A stretch of DNA of 64,000 nucleotides, taken from contig NZ_CP031030.1 in NCBI RefSeq assembly GCF_003711225.1, positions 4,836,001-4,900,000 of the forward strand. Direction: 5' to 3'. Below are positions 43,101 through 51,833 of this stretch, piece by piece (the first letter of the stretch is position 1; each line of letters starts with the position of its first letter). Made by a program: the position numbers and the translations under genes. The stretch is from Runella sp. SP2. Its GTDB lineage: Bacteria; Bacteroidota; Bacteroidia; Cytophagales; Spirosomataceae. The notes below the pieces were generated by a model. The model made no database searches. It was not told the DNA's origin and saw only the letters and a list, made by a program, of their open reading frames with translations.

Positions 43101-43787
43101 AAAATTAAACGATAACTGATTTCCATCTAACTGATAATGAGCCGCTACTTCGCGGGTACGGTTGTTGATTTCTTGGTAGGTATAAGGTTTTAATTCCCGA
43201 AATGTATTGATGGAAGTTTCAACCGCTAGTTGATTATCCTCCAATTTCAACGACTTACTACCCTCGTAACGAAGTTTAATTTTAGAGGCATCAGCCTGAG
43301 GATCCACCAAAAACTCATACTTGAGGGTTTGACGGAAGGCATACATTTTAAAGTCGATGCCAGGATAGACATCTTCATAGACAATCTCGCCAAACGAAGG
43401 CACATCTTTCGCCCACTTGCTGGGGTCATTACCCAAAAAGTAGTTAAACTTGGCGGCGTTTGAATGGTCTTCTTTTACTTTGATGGCCGACGACGCCCCG
43501 TCAAACATCACTTCCACCGCATGCCCGTTTACCAGCGGACTTATGCGGGCGTTGGATAAACGCTCTCCCGTAGCATGAGCACTACGAAGAGGATTTCCCT
43601 CAAAAAAAACGTACATCAACGATTTTTCTTTCAGGAGCAAATAGCCTCCTGGAATATCGGCGCGATAACGTACGTCGGCGTCCCATTGACCTTGGTTACG
43701 CACAAAACGAACCGCCGAGGGGGTTTGCGCACGCCCCTCTCCCCACACCAAAAACAATACAACTAAAATGCGTACAAAATGCTTCAT
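40116..43787 (-). CDS. Large secreted T9SS type-B sorted protein with SBBP and PKD-like domains
   Basis: A 1223-residue exported protein: signal peptide (about residues 1-20), an N-terminal region RFVRNQGQWDADVRY of the type that precedes SBBP repeats, then repeated beta-propeller-like segments (GYGGGRQDAVVFKLSSD, STYLGGTAADGAYG; about residues 260-700), several PKD/Ig-like domains (residues about 780-1130), and a C-terminal gliding-motility-type domain (NVITPNGDGKNDTFVV ... NRWGKRVF ... LNGTYYYQLT). That last domain targets proteins to the type IX secretion system. Exact substrate unknown; probably a surface adhesin. Confidence 0.88.
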   Translation of the reverse strand: MKHFVRILVVLFLVWGEGRAQTPSAVRFVRNQGQWDADVRYRADIPGGYLLLKEKSLMYVFFEGNPLRSAHATGERLSNARISPLVNGHAVEVMFDGASSAIKVKEDHSNAAKFNYFLGNDPSKWAKDVPSFGEIVYEDVYPGIDFKMYAFRQTLKYEFLVDPQADASKIKLRYEGSKSLKLEDNQLAVETSINTFRELKPYTYQEINNRTREVAAHYQLDGNQLSFNFPKGYDRSQALTIDPELVFSTFSGSFANNFGHAATYDEQGNLYSIGTLHSTGPFPATAGAFQRQATQSVDMGLLKFSPDGTRLLYGTYIGGTDTDVPHSMIVNNKGELVIFGTTSSQNFPLSAGAYQTRFGGGTAVEPVGGFGYTYGSDIFVMKLSADGSTLAASTLVGGNGNDGICRTFDFNLINYSDEFRGEVVVDDKDNIYVATSTNSTNFPTVNPTTAQYGGGRQDAVVFKLSSDLRTMLMSTYLGGTAADGAYGVKWAPSGALYVAGLTRSSNLPAKTTAFKSTKSGEEDGFVAKFVNDKLEQLTYLGTDSSDVAYLLDVDAEENVHVFGLTRGRYPTTTGVYSNTNAGQFIHALDKTLSRTIFSTTIGSSRARPDIAPTAFLVNECGNIYLSGWGGVVNSRNGYNPTSSTIGLPTTPDAFRTTTTGSNFYIAILEKGAKSLLYGTFIGSTSSPSTDGDHVDGGTSRFAKNGVIYQATCVCRQANFPSTPNVWAVNRNSGDCNNAAFKFDIDRLKADFDVYQGTTKNVLSGCAPMTLDFLNTSEGGKTYTWDVQGNNISRDPLKATYTFNQPGEYRVTLRAFNPLVCRGQDVVTKIIKVGVSKAAASGDTTVCSNVGVPLQATGGLKYSWTPAAGLSNPNIANPIAKVNATTNFICTITDSACVVTRTVTVKINNDKPDFAAFRDTTICVGQSAVLSAQGSATRYRWTPSLTLSDSVGTRVTAKPLVTTVYTVTGQYADGCLPQKTITVRIDNNKPDFRVTPDTTVCAGQTAMLLAQGAGTIRWKASPTLSDTTTKNPVANPLQTTTYTVTATYPDGCKPSKTVTVNVESGPQNTSFDVAPTYACGKPTMVQYVNKTTGASRYEWDFGNGTKSGVAAPAALDYTQNGTYQVTLKAYSPRGCASTVTQSVSVLNLDKIPNVITPNGDGKNDTFVVGAPSTRIEIFNRWGKRVFASDNYADDWGKEVLNGTYYYQLTLPGNSICKGWIQVIE

Positions 43788-43840
43788 ACTAAAACAAACG
43801 AAAACAATTCGTTGAAATTATGCAACCTATAAAAGCAAGA

Positions 43841-43868
43841 CTTTCCAAACCGCTGGAACGTTGGAAAG
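43841..43868 (-). terminator. Possible terminator after proC
   Basis: CTTTCCAA and TTGGAAAG pair around a 12-nt loop, 42 bases past the proC stop; the minus strand then reads TCTTGCTTTTATAGG. The T-run is weak. Confidence 0.4.
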
Positions 43869-43909
43869 CCTCGTTATTTTCTTTAAAAATCAGCGTTCAG
43901 CCTCTCCTA

Positions 43910-44713
43910 TTACCCTTTTGAGAGTTCTTTGGCACGGCGTTCGGCGGCCAAAATCCCCGTTTGGAGCGTCTGAGCCAAGCCCCCACCTTCAAACTCGCGA
44001 AGAGCGGCTTCGGTCGTTCCTCCTTTGGAAGCAACGGCCTTAATCAAATCATCGAGGCTTTTATCGGCGTTATTAATCAAGTGAAAAGACCCCAACATGG
44101 TTTGTTTTACCAACAAGGTTGCCATCGACTCCTCAAAACCCATTTGCTTACCTGCTTCCACCATCGCTTTGACCAAATAATAGAAATAGGCAGGGCCGCT
44201 ACCGCTCAAGGCCGTTACGGCGTCGAGCATCGATTCGTCTTCCAAAAACACCGAACGACCCGTGGCATTGATGAGATTATCAACTTTTAGCAATTGGGCA
44301 AAACTCAACTCTTTCGCGGCCGAAAAGCCCGTAATACCCATTCCCAACATGGCGGGGGTATTGGGCATGGCCCTGATGACCAAACGGTGATTTAGGGTTT
44401 CTTGAATGGTAGAAATCGGAATCCCCGCCATGATTGACAAGACCACTTGCTGCGGTTGAAGTACCTCCCGCAAGGCGTCCTGCACCATCCCGAAATCTTG
44501 CGGCTTCACCGACAAAATCACGACGTCGTACTCGCCCACGTGCGCGCTGATGGTTTCGACCACCACGCCCGTGTTTTCAGTTCGCAGGTTTTCGGCGCGA
44601 TTGGCGCTTTTTTCAATCAAAAGAAGGTTTTCTTTTTTTACTAAATCATATTGCAAAAACGACTTGGCAAAGGCCATTCCCATGTTTCCGCAACCTACAA
44701 TGGCAATTTTCAT
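43910..44713 (-). CDS. proC: Pyrroline-5-carboxylate reductase
   Basis: A 267-residue enzyme making proline from pyrroline-5-carboxylate. The NADPH-binding start MKIAIVGCGNMGMAFAKSF is followed by SVKPQDF, MAGIPIS, RAMPNTPAM and SGSGPAYFYYLVKAM. The length fits. proA is 13 kb away. Its upstream gap with the ptuA-like gene is about 100 bases. Confidence 0.95.
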   Translation of the reverse strand: MKIAIVGCGNMGMAFAKSFLQYDLVKKENLLLIEKSANRAENLRTENTGVVVETISAHVGEYDVVILSVKPQDFGMVQDALREVLQPQQVVLSIMAGIPISTIQETLNHRLVIRAMPNTPAMLGMGITGFSAAKELSFAQLLKVDNLINATGRSVFLEDESMLDAVTALSGSGPAYFYYLVKAMVEAGKQMGFEESMATLLVKQTMLGSFHLINNADKSLDDLIKAVASKGGTTEAALREFEGGGLAQTLQTGILAAERRAKELSKG

Positions 44714-44773
44714 CAGTTTCGACTAAGAAGTTGGTGGTTAAAATGCAAAATTGCTGATATTTTGGTAATAAAT

Positions 44774-44804
44774 CTTGTTTTTGAGTAAGTTTACAAAAAA
44801 CAAG
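44774..44804. promoter_or_regulatory. Dyad upstream of the ATPase/HNH operon
   Basis: CTTGTTTTT (from 44774) and AAAAACAAG are inverted copies around a weak -7-like TAAGTTTA (7 of 8 matches). The right arm ends nine bases before the ptuA-like ATG. It may be an operator for the defence operon; low confidence. Confidence 0.35.
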
Positions 44805-44812
44805 TAGGCAAG

Positions 44813-46117
44813 ATGAACCAAGAAATCGCAGGCGTTTATTTAAGTAAAGTGACCATTTCAGACTTTCACTGTTTCAAAGGAGAGAATGAAATCAACTTCA
44901 CTCGCCCTAACGGACGTTATCAGCAGTGGAATGTAATTTTAGGAAATAATAATACGGGAAAGACAACGATTTTGAGATTGTTGAGTGGGTTGAGTGCTAC
45001 AAGGATAGTTGGCAACCGTAATACACTAAATCTAGTCCCTGGTTTTCTTAAACACTTCAGGGCAATGTGGGATTTATCTTTAGTCTCTCCAATATTTGGG
45101 GTAAAGTCAGCGCTTCAACAAACTAAGGATAATTCGTTTACGGCATTTTCCTCTCCTTGGTTATATCGTAAAAATGATACAGGAAATATTATTACTGATC
45201 GCATAGAGTTAAATCATGATGACTATAAATTACTTGAAAAATTAAAATTTTACGGATATGGCACTTTTAGGAAGATGTCAGAAACTTATAGGGGTGAAAT
45301 AGATAACATTTATGAAGATGAAGTTACGGGTCTTTTTTATGATAATTATGAACTTGATAACGCAGAAATATGGCTCTTACAGCTAGATTATGCGGCAAAA
45401 AGTGGAGTAGCAAACGCAGCTGCTATTTTAGAAAAACTGAAAACAGTGCTCACCAGTGGGCTTTTACCCGATGTCAAATCCATCGAATTAAAATCAGAAC
45501 TTGACGAAAAAACCAATAGCGTTAAAAACTACGCCCTCTTTGACACCGATTATGGTAAAGTTCGGTTAGCAGGACTAGGGTACGGTTATCAATCAACCAT
45601 GGCGTGGGTCGTGGATTTGGCCAAAAAGTTATTTGAACGCTATCCTCAGCTTGATAATCCCCTCACTGGCCCTGCCATCGTTTTGGTCGATGAAATAGAC
45701 TTGCACCTACACCCCGACTGGCAGCGTAAAATCATTAAGCATTTAAGCGGCATTTTCCCAAATACCCAATTTATCGTCACCGCGCATAGTCCGTTAGTGG
45801 TACAATCGGCGGAAGATATTAACCTGATTATTTTAGAAAAAGGGGAAAACGGTCAGACCCATATTCGTCAGGAGTTTGGCACGTACCAAGGCTGGACCAT
45901 CGAAGAGATTTTACAGGATTTAATGGGCTTAGGAGAAAAAACACTGTCCGACAAATACTTACACTTCTTGAATGAGTTTGATGCAGGTCTCGACTCGGAT
46001 GATTATCCTAGAGCTAAAGCAGCCTATGAAGAGCTCATCCGACTTTTACATCCTACCAGTAGCCAACGAAAACTTCTCAAATTGCAGTTAGGAGCCATTG
46101 CCCCCGCCACCGTATGA
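44813..46117 (+). CDS. ptuA: AAA/ABC-type ATPase, Septu PtuA-like
   Basis: A 434-residue ATPase of the AAA_21/OLD-like group. Walker A is GNNNTGKT (residues 44-51), a signature-like GLGYGYQSTM is near residue 260, Walker B and acid are VLVDEIDLHLHP, and the switch His is in TAHSPLVVQS. Fused-type topology with a helical insert between the ATP motifs is visible. It overlaps the HNH gene by four bases, the PtuA-PtuB layout. Septu blocks phages. The middle of the gene is AT-richer than its neighbours, suggesting transfer. No reverse transcriptase of a retron is adjacent. Confidence 0.72.
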   Translation: MNQEIAGVYLSKVTISDFHCFKGENEINFTRPNGRYQQWNVILGNNNTGKTTILRLLSGLSATRIVGNRNTLNLVPGFLKHFRAMWDLSLVSPIFGVKSALQQTKDNSFTAFSSPWLYRKNDTGNIITDRIELNHDDYKLLEKLKFYGYGTFRKMSETYRGEIDNIYEDEVTGLFYDNYELDNAEIWLLQLDYAAKSGVANAAAILEKLKTVLTSGLLPDVKSIELKSELDEKTNSVKNYALFDTDYGKVRLAGLGYGYQSTMAWVVDLAKKLFERYPQLDNPLTGPAIVLVDEIDLHLHPDWQRKIIKHLSGIFPNTQFIVTAHSPLVVQSAEDINLIILEKGENGQTHIRQEFGTYQGWTIEEILQDLMGLGEKTLSDKYLHFLNEFDAGLDSDDYPRAKAAYEELIRLLHPTSSQRKLLKLQLGAIAPATV

Positions 46118-46866
46118 TTGGATTAAACGATGTACCTCGTCCCGACGAATTGACGGACGAGTTGGTGATTCAATTAACCCAAAAATTCAAAACCACAGGT
46201 GAGGCGGTTTGGAAAAAGGCATTTATCATGGATAAATTGTTAGAAGTGACGCACAAGAAATGTGCATTTTCTGAATGTCTATTGCTAGAAGAGGGCAAAT
46301 ATCCCGAAGTCGAACATTTTCACCCAAAATCATTGTACCCCGACGAGGTTGTCGATTGGAGTAATTTACTGCCCATCAGCAGTGCTTGCAACAAAGCCAA
46401 AGGTGACCACGACACCAAAAATGAGCCTATCATTAACCCTCGTTACGACACCCCAAAAGAGCATTTGTATTTTCAAGGCTACCGATTTAAGGCCAAAAGC
46501 GAGCAAGGGCAACGTACCATTGATGTTTTTGATTTAAATAATCGCAAACAATGGGCTGAAAAACGGAGCGACATTGGAATGAAAGCGGTAGAAATACTGG
46601 AAGAAATTAGAAATAGGCTCAAAGAATACGATACAAGCTTCTCCAAAACAACCCTAGCCCGTAATACCATCGTGAGACAGTTACGTAATCTTTTTCATGC
46701 AGGTATCCCAAACGCGGAGTACAGCGCGGTAGTGGCATCTTACCTTCTTCATGATGATGATTTTATCGTTGTTAAACATCTTATGCAAAAAAATGCGCTT
46801 TGGGACAGCGCATTTGAGTTACTCGAAACCCAAATGCGCTTTTGCGCTTTGGACGTAAAAGAGTAA
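46114..46866 (+). CDS. ptuB: HNH endonuclease, Septu PtuB-like
   Basis: A 250-residue protein with an HNH-type site: paired cysteines C50/C55, EHFHPKS (H68, H70), WSNLLP (N84) and CNKAKGDHD (C92, N93). This fits TIGR02646-like HNH nucleases that partner PtuA in Septu and in some retrons. It overlaps the ATPase stop by four bases and ends the operon. The HNH would cut DNA or tRNA once released by the ATPase; which target applies here is unknown. Confidence 0.72.
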   Translation: MIGLNDVPRPDELTDELVIQLTQKFKTTGEAVWKKAFIMDKLLEVTHKKCAFSECLLLEEGKYPEVEHFHPKSLYPDEVVDWSNLLPISSACNKAKGDHDTKNEPIINPRYDTPKEHLYFQGYRFKAKSEQGQRTIDVFDLNNRKQWAEKRSDIGMKAVEILEEIRNRLKEYDTSFSKTTLARNTIVRQLRNLFHAGIPNAEYSAVVASYLLHDDDFIVVKHLMQKNALWDSAFELLETQMRFCALDVKE

Positions 46867-46977
46867 AAGTCATAGTCAAACTTTTGCCGTTCGTCGCAAA
46901 GTCCGTTCTAAGTTCGTTTGACTTCCATCAATCTTGCCAAATTTGGAGTAACAAACTAAAAAACAGCTTTTTTACGT

Positions 46978-49839
46978 ATGAGAAAGTATTTACTTCTTCT
47001 CTTTTGCGGAATAATCAGTTCGTCATTATTCGCCCAAAAGAAACCCAAAAAAACAACGCCGCCCCCCGCGCCGATTGAAAAAAAAGCCCTTACTCACGAT
47101 GTGTACGACTTTTGGAAAGACATCCCTGAGCGCGTCGTCAGCAACAATGGGCAATGGTTTGGCTATGCCCTCAACCCGCAAGAAGGCGACGGGAAAGTCA
47201 TTTTTCAAAATTTTGTCACCAACCAAATCGACTCGGTGGCACGAGGCGGCGAATTGCGTTTTTCCAACGATTCGGAAATTGCCGTTTTTAAAATCAAGCC
47301 CCAATTGAGCGCGACCAAAGCGGCCAAACGGGCAAAAAAGAAAAAGGACGAAATGCCAAAGGATTCGCTGGGAATCTATGCACTTTCGACCAAAAAACTC
47401 AGCAAATTTCCTGCCATTCAGTCGTTTAAATTACCCGAAAAAGGCAGCGAGTGGGTTGCGTACCTAGGCGAAAGCCCCAAAGTAAAGCCTGACACCACCA
47501 AAAAAGCCCCCACAAGACGCGCCAAACGCGAATCGGACGAAAATGGTTACCGCTTGGTGATGCGTATGCTTAAAACCAATACCGAACGAGCTTTCGGGTT
47601 CGTGACCGATTATGAAGTAAGCAAAAACGGCAAACGTTTGGCATTTGCAACCTCAGGCAGTGATTCTACCAAAGCGGGGGTTTATGTCTTTGAAACTGCT
47701 TCTAACCAACTCCAACAGGTCTATGAAGGGCATTCAAAACACAAGTTTAAAAAGCTTTCTTTTGACGAAAATGGCGAACAATTGGCTTTCATTGCTGATT
47801 TGGATACCAACAGCAAAGCCCAAATTCGTTTGCCCAAATTATTCTACTGGAAAGCGGGTCAAGCTACTGCCGCTCGCCTCGCCGATGAGGCAAACCAACC
47901 TGCGGCGCAAGGATGGCTCGTGAGTGGCGAATACACCCCTCGTTTTGCCAAAGATGGTTCTAAGTTGTTTTTTGGTACCAACCCCAAGCCCATCGTACAA
48001 GACACCACCTTGCTTACCGAAGAAATTGTCAACGTAGAAGTATGGCATTGGCAAGACGAACGCCTTCAAACCCAACAAAAAGTGAGCCTCGAACGCGACA
48101 AAAAACAGTCGTATTTAGCAGTTGCTCACCTCAACGACCTAAAATTGACGCAGTTGGGTACGTTAGAAGTTCCTGATGTTACACTTGTCAACGAAGGTAA
48201 TGCTGATTTTGCCGTTGGTAAATCCGACCGTCGCTACTCGCACCAGCACTGGGATTGGAATCCCGTAGAGGATGCCTATATCATTAGCTTGCGCGATGGT
48301 TCTAAAAAAATGGCTAAAGAAAAGATAGAAGGGAGTACTCGTACCTCGCCAGAAGGTAAGTATTTGTACTGGTTTTCTAACCCTGACACCGCTTGGTTTG
48401 CGCACGACATTGCGGCCAATCAAACCATTCAGTTGACCAATAATAAAACCGTTAAATACGCCGACGAAGAAGATGATCACCCCGATTTCCCCAATCCGTA
48501 CGGCATAGCGGGCTGGACTAAAAACGACCAGTATTTGTTGATATATGACCGTTTTGATATTTGGCAAATTGACCCTAAAAAGCCTACGTCGCTCGTAAAA
48601 TTAACCGATGGACGCGCGGCCAAAAACCAGTATCGCTACGTACGGTTGGATGCCGAAGAGCGCAACATCGACCTTGGCAAGCCGCTTTTGTTGCGTACGG
48701 TCAACGAAACTACTCGCCAAGAAGGTTTCAGTCAGCTAACAGGCAGTACTATCCAACGTTTGTACGAAGGCGATTTTAAAGTGGGAATGGCCGTGTTGAA
48801 GGCCAAAGACGCCGACCGCGTTCTTTTCACCAAAGAAACGTTCAAAGAATATCCCGATTGGTACGCAACAGATTTGAGTTTCAAAAACGTAAAACGCGTT
48901 ACCGAAGCCAATGCCCAACAAGCCAACTACTGGTGGGGAAGCGTCGAAATCGTCAATTGGCGCGCGGGTGATGGTACGCCATTGCAAGGATTACTTTACA
49001 AACCTGAGAATTTTGACCCAACCAAGAAATACCCAATGATGACGTATTTCTACGAGAAAAATTCCGAAAATATCCATACCCACTACGCCCCTCGCCCGAT
49101 TCGTTCGTACATCAACTTCTCGTACTTTACCAGCAATGGGTACGTGGTTTTTGTACCTGATATTGTCTATAAAGACGGTTACCCTGGCCAAAGTGCGTAC
49201 AATTGCATCGTGCCTGGCGTGTTGAGTATGATTGACAAAGGGTTTGTGGATAAAGACAAAATTGGTATCTCAGGCCACAGCTGGGGCGGCTACCAAACGG
49301 CTTACCTTGTGACCCAAACCAATTTGTTCAGAGCGGCCGAAGCAGGCGCTCCCGTCTCAAACATGACGAGTGCCTATGGCGGAATTCGCTGGGATTCAGG
49401 GATGTCGCGCCAAGCGCAGTACGAGCGTACCCAAAGCCGCATTGGTGGCACACTTTGGGAAAAGCCCATGCAATACCTCGAAAACTCGCCGCTTTTCCAC
49501 GCCCCCAAAATCGCAACACCTGTGTTGATGATGCACAACGACGATGACGGCGCCGTGCCTTGGTACCAAGGGATCGAGTTTTACATGGCACTCAAGCGCC
49601 TCAACAAGCCCGTTTGGATGCTTAATTACAACGGAGAAAAACACGGATTGACAAAACGACAAAATATGAAAGATTTTGCCGTACGTTTGTACCAATATTT
49701 TGATCACTACCTCAAAGATGCACCTGCTCCCGAGTGGATGTCGGAGGGCCTTCCGATGGTCGAAAAGGGAATCCGTCAAGGACTTAGCCCTATTTCTTCT
49801 CAGAAGGCTTCGCAGCTTGGTAGTGGCTCGCAAAAATAG
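46978..49839 (+). CDS. S9-family prolyl oligopeptidase-like peptidase
   Basis: A 953-residue exported peptidase: signal peptide MRKYLLLLFCGIISSSLFAQ, a long N-terminal beta-propeller-like region, then the alpha/beta hydrolase domain. The catalytic Ser is in GHSWGGY (S768), the Asp in LMMHNDDDGAVPW, and His in NGEKHGL. A lysine/proline-rich spacer (KKKPKKTTPPPAP) follows the signal. These exo/endopeptidases cleave peptides in the periplasm. The gene stands alone, 111 bases after ptuB. Confidence 0.9.
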   Translation: MRKYLLLLFCGIISSSLFAQKKPKKTTPPPAPIEKKALTHDVYDFWKDIPERVVSNNGQWFGYALNPQEGDGKVIFQNFVTNQIDSVARGGELRFSNDSEIAVFKIKPQLSATKAAKRAKKKKDEMPKDSLGIYALSTKKLSKFPAIQSFKLPEKGSEWVAYLGESPKVKPDTTKKAPTRRAKRESDENGYRLVMRMLKTNTERAFGFVTDYEVSKNGKRLAFATSGSDSTKAGVYVFETASNQLQQVYEGHSKHKFKKLSFDENGEQLAFIADLDTNSKAQIRLPKLFYWKAGQATAARLADEANQPAAQGWLVSGEYTPRFAKDGSKLFFGTNPKPIVQDTTLLTEEIVNVEVWHWQDERLQTQQKVSLERDKKQSYLAVAHLNDLKLTQLGTLEVPDVTLVNEGNADFAVGKSDRRYSHQHWDWNPVEDAYIISLRDGSKKMAKEKIEGSTRTSPEGKYLYWFSNPDTAWFAHDIAANQTIQLTNNKTVKYADEEDDHPDFPNPYGIAGWTKNDQYLLIYDRFDIWQIDPKKPTSLVKLTDGRAAKNQYRYVRLDAEERNIDLGKPLLLRTVNETTRQEGFSQLTGSTIQRLYEGDFKVGMAVLKAKDADRVLFTKETFKEYPDWYATDLSFKNVKRVTEANAQQANYWWGSVEIVNWRAGDGTPLQGLLYKPENFDPTKKYPMMTYFYEKNSENIHTHYAPRPIRSYINFSYFTSNGYVVFVPDIVYKDGYPGQSAYNCIVPGVLSMIDKGFVDKDKIGISGHSWGGYQTAYLVTQTNLFRAAEAGAPVSNMTSAYGGIRWDSGMSRQAQYERTQSRIGGTLWEKPMQYLENSPLFHAPKIATPVLMMHNDDDGAVPWYQGIEFYMALKRLNKPVWMLNYNGEKHGLTKRQNMKDFAVRLYQYFDHYLKDAPAPEWMSEGLPMVEKGIRQGLSPISSQKASQLGSGSQK

Positions 49840-49847
49840 ACATTATT

Positions 49848-49880
49848 AGCTCTGGAAGGTTTTTGAAACCTTCCAGAGCT
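49848..49880. repeat. 15-bp perfect hairpin between the S9 and acyltransferase genes
   Basis: AGCTCTGGAAGGTTT and AAACCTTCCAGAGCT form a perfect 15-bp stem with a three-base loop, starting nine bases after the S9 peptidase stop. It lacks a strong T-run, so it may be a dispersed repeat as well as a terminator. Confidence 0.65.
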
Positions 49881-49901
49881 GTCTTTAACGGTGCCAATCG
49901 A

Positions 49902-50801
49902 ATGTATTATTTATCAGCTTTCTTCTACTACTTTCTACTCATTCCCATCTCTCGCCTTCCGTTTGGCGTTTTATATTCCATTGCTGATGGCCTAAGCTGG
50001 CTTTTTTTCAACGTCGTGGGTTACCGCAAACAAGTAGTTGTGGAAAATATTCGCAACTCTTTCCCCGAAAAATCAGAAGCAGAAGTACAGCAAATTGCCC
50101 GCGACTTTTACACTCATTTGTGTACACTTATCATAGAGACGGTTAAGGCATTTAGCATGACCCGTGCGGAGTTTATGCAGCGCGTTTCGTTTACGGGCTT
50201 AGACCTGCTCGACCATTATGCAAAACAAGGCAAAAGTATTATCATAGCCGCAGGGCACTGCCACAATTACGAATGGCTCGTGACGGGCATCGACCCACTC
50301 GTAAAACACAAAGTAATGGCACTGTATCGGCCATTGAACAATCGTTTTTTTGACGAAAAAATCAAGCAGAGCCGTAGCAAATTGGGATTAAACTTAGCAT
50401 CGATTTACGAAATCAAATCGCAGTTTGGGGAGCAAGTGGTCGGACAGCCCGTGGCGGCGGCCTTTGCCATGGATCAATCGCCGTCCAACCCAGAGAGCGC
50501 CTACTGGATGCAGTTTTTAAACCAAGATACCCCCATTCTATTTGGCACCGAAAAATACGCCAAAGAATACGACCTTCCCGTTATTTTTGGGCACATTCAC
50601 GCCCAGAAGCGCGGTTATTACTTCGCCAATTTTGAATTACTCACCGATACTCCACGCGAAACGGCCTACGGAGAAATCACCGAGAAAATGATGAAGTGGC
50701 TCGAAGCCGACATCCGCCAAGAACCTGCGAGTTGGCTCTGGAGCCACAAACGATGGAAACACAAACGCACTACCGCCCAATCGCCACTTTCCGAAGGATA
50801 G
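49902..50801 (+). CDS. LpxL/LpxM-like lysophospholipid/lipid A acyltransferase
   Basis: A 299-residue membrane acyltransferase. The catalytic motif is HCHNYE (His-x4-Glu) in AAGHCHNYEW; ENIRNSFPEKSEAEV near the start and AFAMDQSP are typical of the Bacteroidota lipid A acyltransferase family. I use ATG 49902 because the upstream in-frame start lies in the hairpin. Its 3' end overlaps the convergent MoxR gene by 32 bases. It acylates lipid A or another lysolipid. Confidence 0.87.
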   Translation: MYYLSAFFYYFLLIPISRLPFGVLYSIADGLSWLFFNVVGYRKQVVVENIRNSFPEKSEAEVQQIARDFYTHLCTLIIETVKAFSMTRAEFMQRVSFTGLDLLDHYAKQGKSIIIAAGHCHNYEWLVTGIDPLVKHKVMALYRPLNNRFFDEKIKQSRSKLGLNLASIYEIKSQFGEQVVGQPVAAAFAMDQSPSNPESAYWMQFLNQDTPILFGTEKYAKEYDLPVIFGHIHAQKRGYYFANFELLTDTPRETAYGEITEKMMKWLEADIRQEPASWLWSHKRWKHKRTTAQSPLSEG

Positions 50802-51726
50802 AATCAATCACAAAACGGGTCGTGATGCCGTCGGCTTCGGCTTCGTAGTTGAGCATGATACGGTGGTTGAACACGTCGGGAGCTACTTCTTTGATGTCTT
50901 CGGGCAGTACGTAGTCGCGCCCGTCCATGTAAGCCAAGGCTTTGGCAGCGAGATTGAGTTTGATAGTTCCACGCGGCGACACCCCAAACTGAATATAACG
51001 TGCTTCTTCGCGAAGGGCATAATCCAACGGGCGGCGCGTGGCAAACACCAACTCTACAATGTAATTTTCGAGGGTTTCGGACAACGTAATTTGGTTGATT
51101 TCCTGACGGATTTGAGCAATGTCTTTTTTCGACAAAATAGGCTTAGGCTCGTAATTATAATCCAAGTTCGACATCCGACGCATGACCTCCAATTCTTGCG
51201 GCTTGGTAGGATAATCCACAAACACCTTCATCATAAAACGGTCTAATTGCGCCTCGGGAAGCGGATACGTACCTTCTTGTTCTACGGGGTTTTGGGTCGC
51301 CAACACAAAAAACGGCTGATCCAATTGGAACGTTTCTTCTCCAATGGTTACTTGTTTTTCTTGCATGGCTTCGAGCAACGCTGACTGCACTTTAGCAGGC
51401 GAACGGTTGACCTCATCGGCCAAAATCAAGTTGGCAAAAATCGGCCCTTTTTTTACTTCGTAATCACCCAATTTGGGTCTGTAAATCATTGTCCCGACGA
51501 TGTCCGCAGGCAACAAGTCGGGCGTAAATTGGATGCGTTGAAAATCGAGGCTTAGCACACGAGCTAAGGTATTCACTGTCAGCGTTTTGGCCAACCCAGG
51601 CACTCCTTCCAACAAAATATGGCCTCCCGTAAAAAGCCCCACTAAAAGGCGGTTGATGAGGGTTTCTTGCCCTACCACTACCTTACCCATTTCTTCAAAA
51701 ACCGCTTTTATTTTTTTTTGTGACAT
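50770..51726 (-). CDS. MoxR-family AAA+ ATPase
   Basis: A 318-residue MoxR chaperone-like ATPase: Walker A GVPGLAKT, Walker B LILADEVNRSPAK, sensor ATQNPVEQEGTYPLPEAQLDRF. It is usually next to a DUF58 gene and von Willebrand domain genes; none is adjacent. A minus-strand -7-like TAACTTTA lies about 36 bases upstream. Confidence 0.9.
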   Translation of the reverse strand: MSQKKIKAVFEEMGKVVVGQETLINRLLVGLFTGGHILLEGVPGLAKTLTVNTLARVLSLDFQRIQFTPDLLPADIVGTMIYRPKLGDYEVKKGPIFANLILADEVNRSPAKVQSALLEAMQEKQVTIGEETFQLDQPFFVLATQNPVEQEGTYPLPEAQLDRFMMKVFVDYPTKPQELEVMRRMSNLDYNYEPKPILSKKDIAQIRQEINQITLSETLENYIVELVFATRRPLDYALREEARYIQFGVSPRGTIKLNLAAKALAYMDGRDYVLPEDIKEVAPDVFNHRIMLNYEAEADGITTRFVIDSILRKVAIGR

Positions 51727-51833
51727 CTTGGTTTGTCGCTTTTTTTCAAAATCTCAAAGCGTAAAGTTAGACATTTAGGACATTATTTTCACAATTCTAT
51801 TTACTTTGTATATCAACCGAATTTATAAGCACT

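Noticed and set aside
44714-44812. Possible retron RNA upstream of the ATPase/HNH genes
   Set aside because: The gap is under 100 bases, has no long inverted pair typical of msr-msd, and no reverse transcriptase gene is adjacent.
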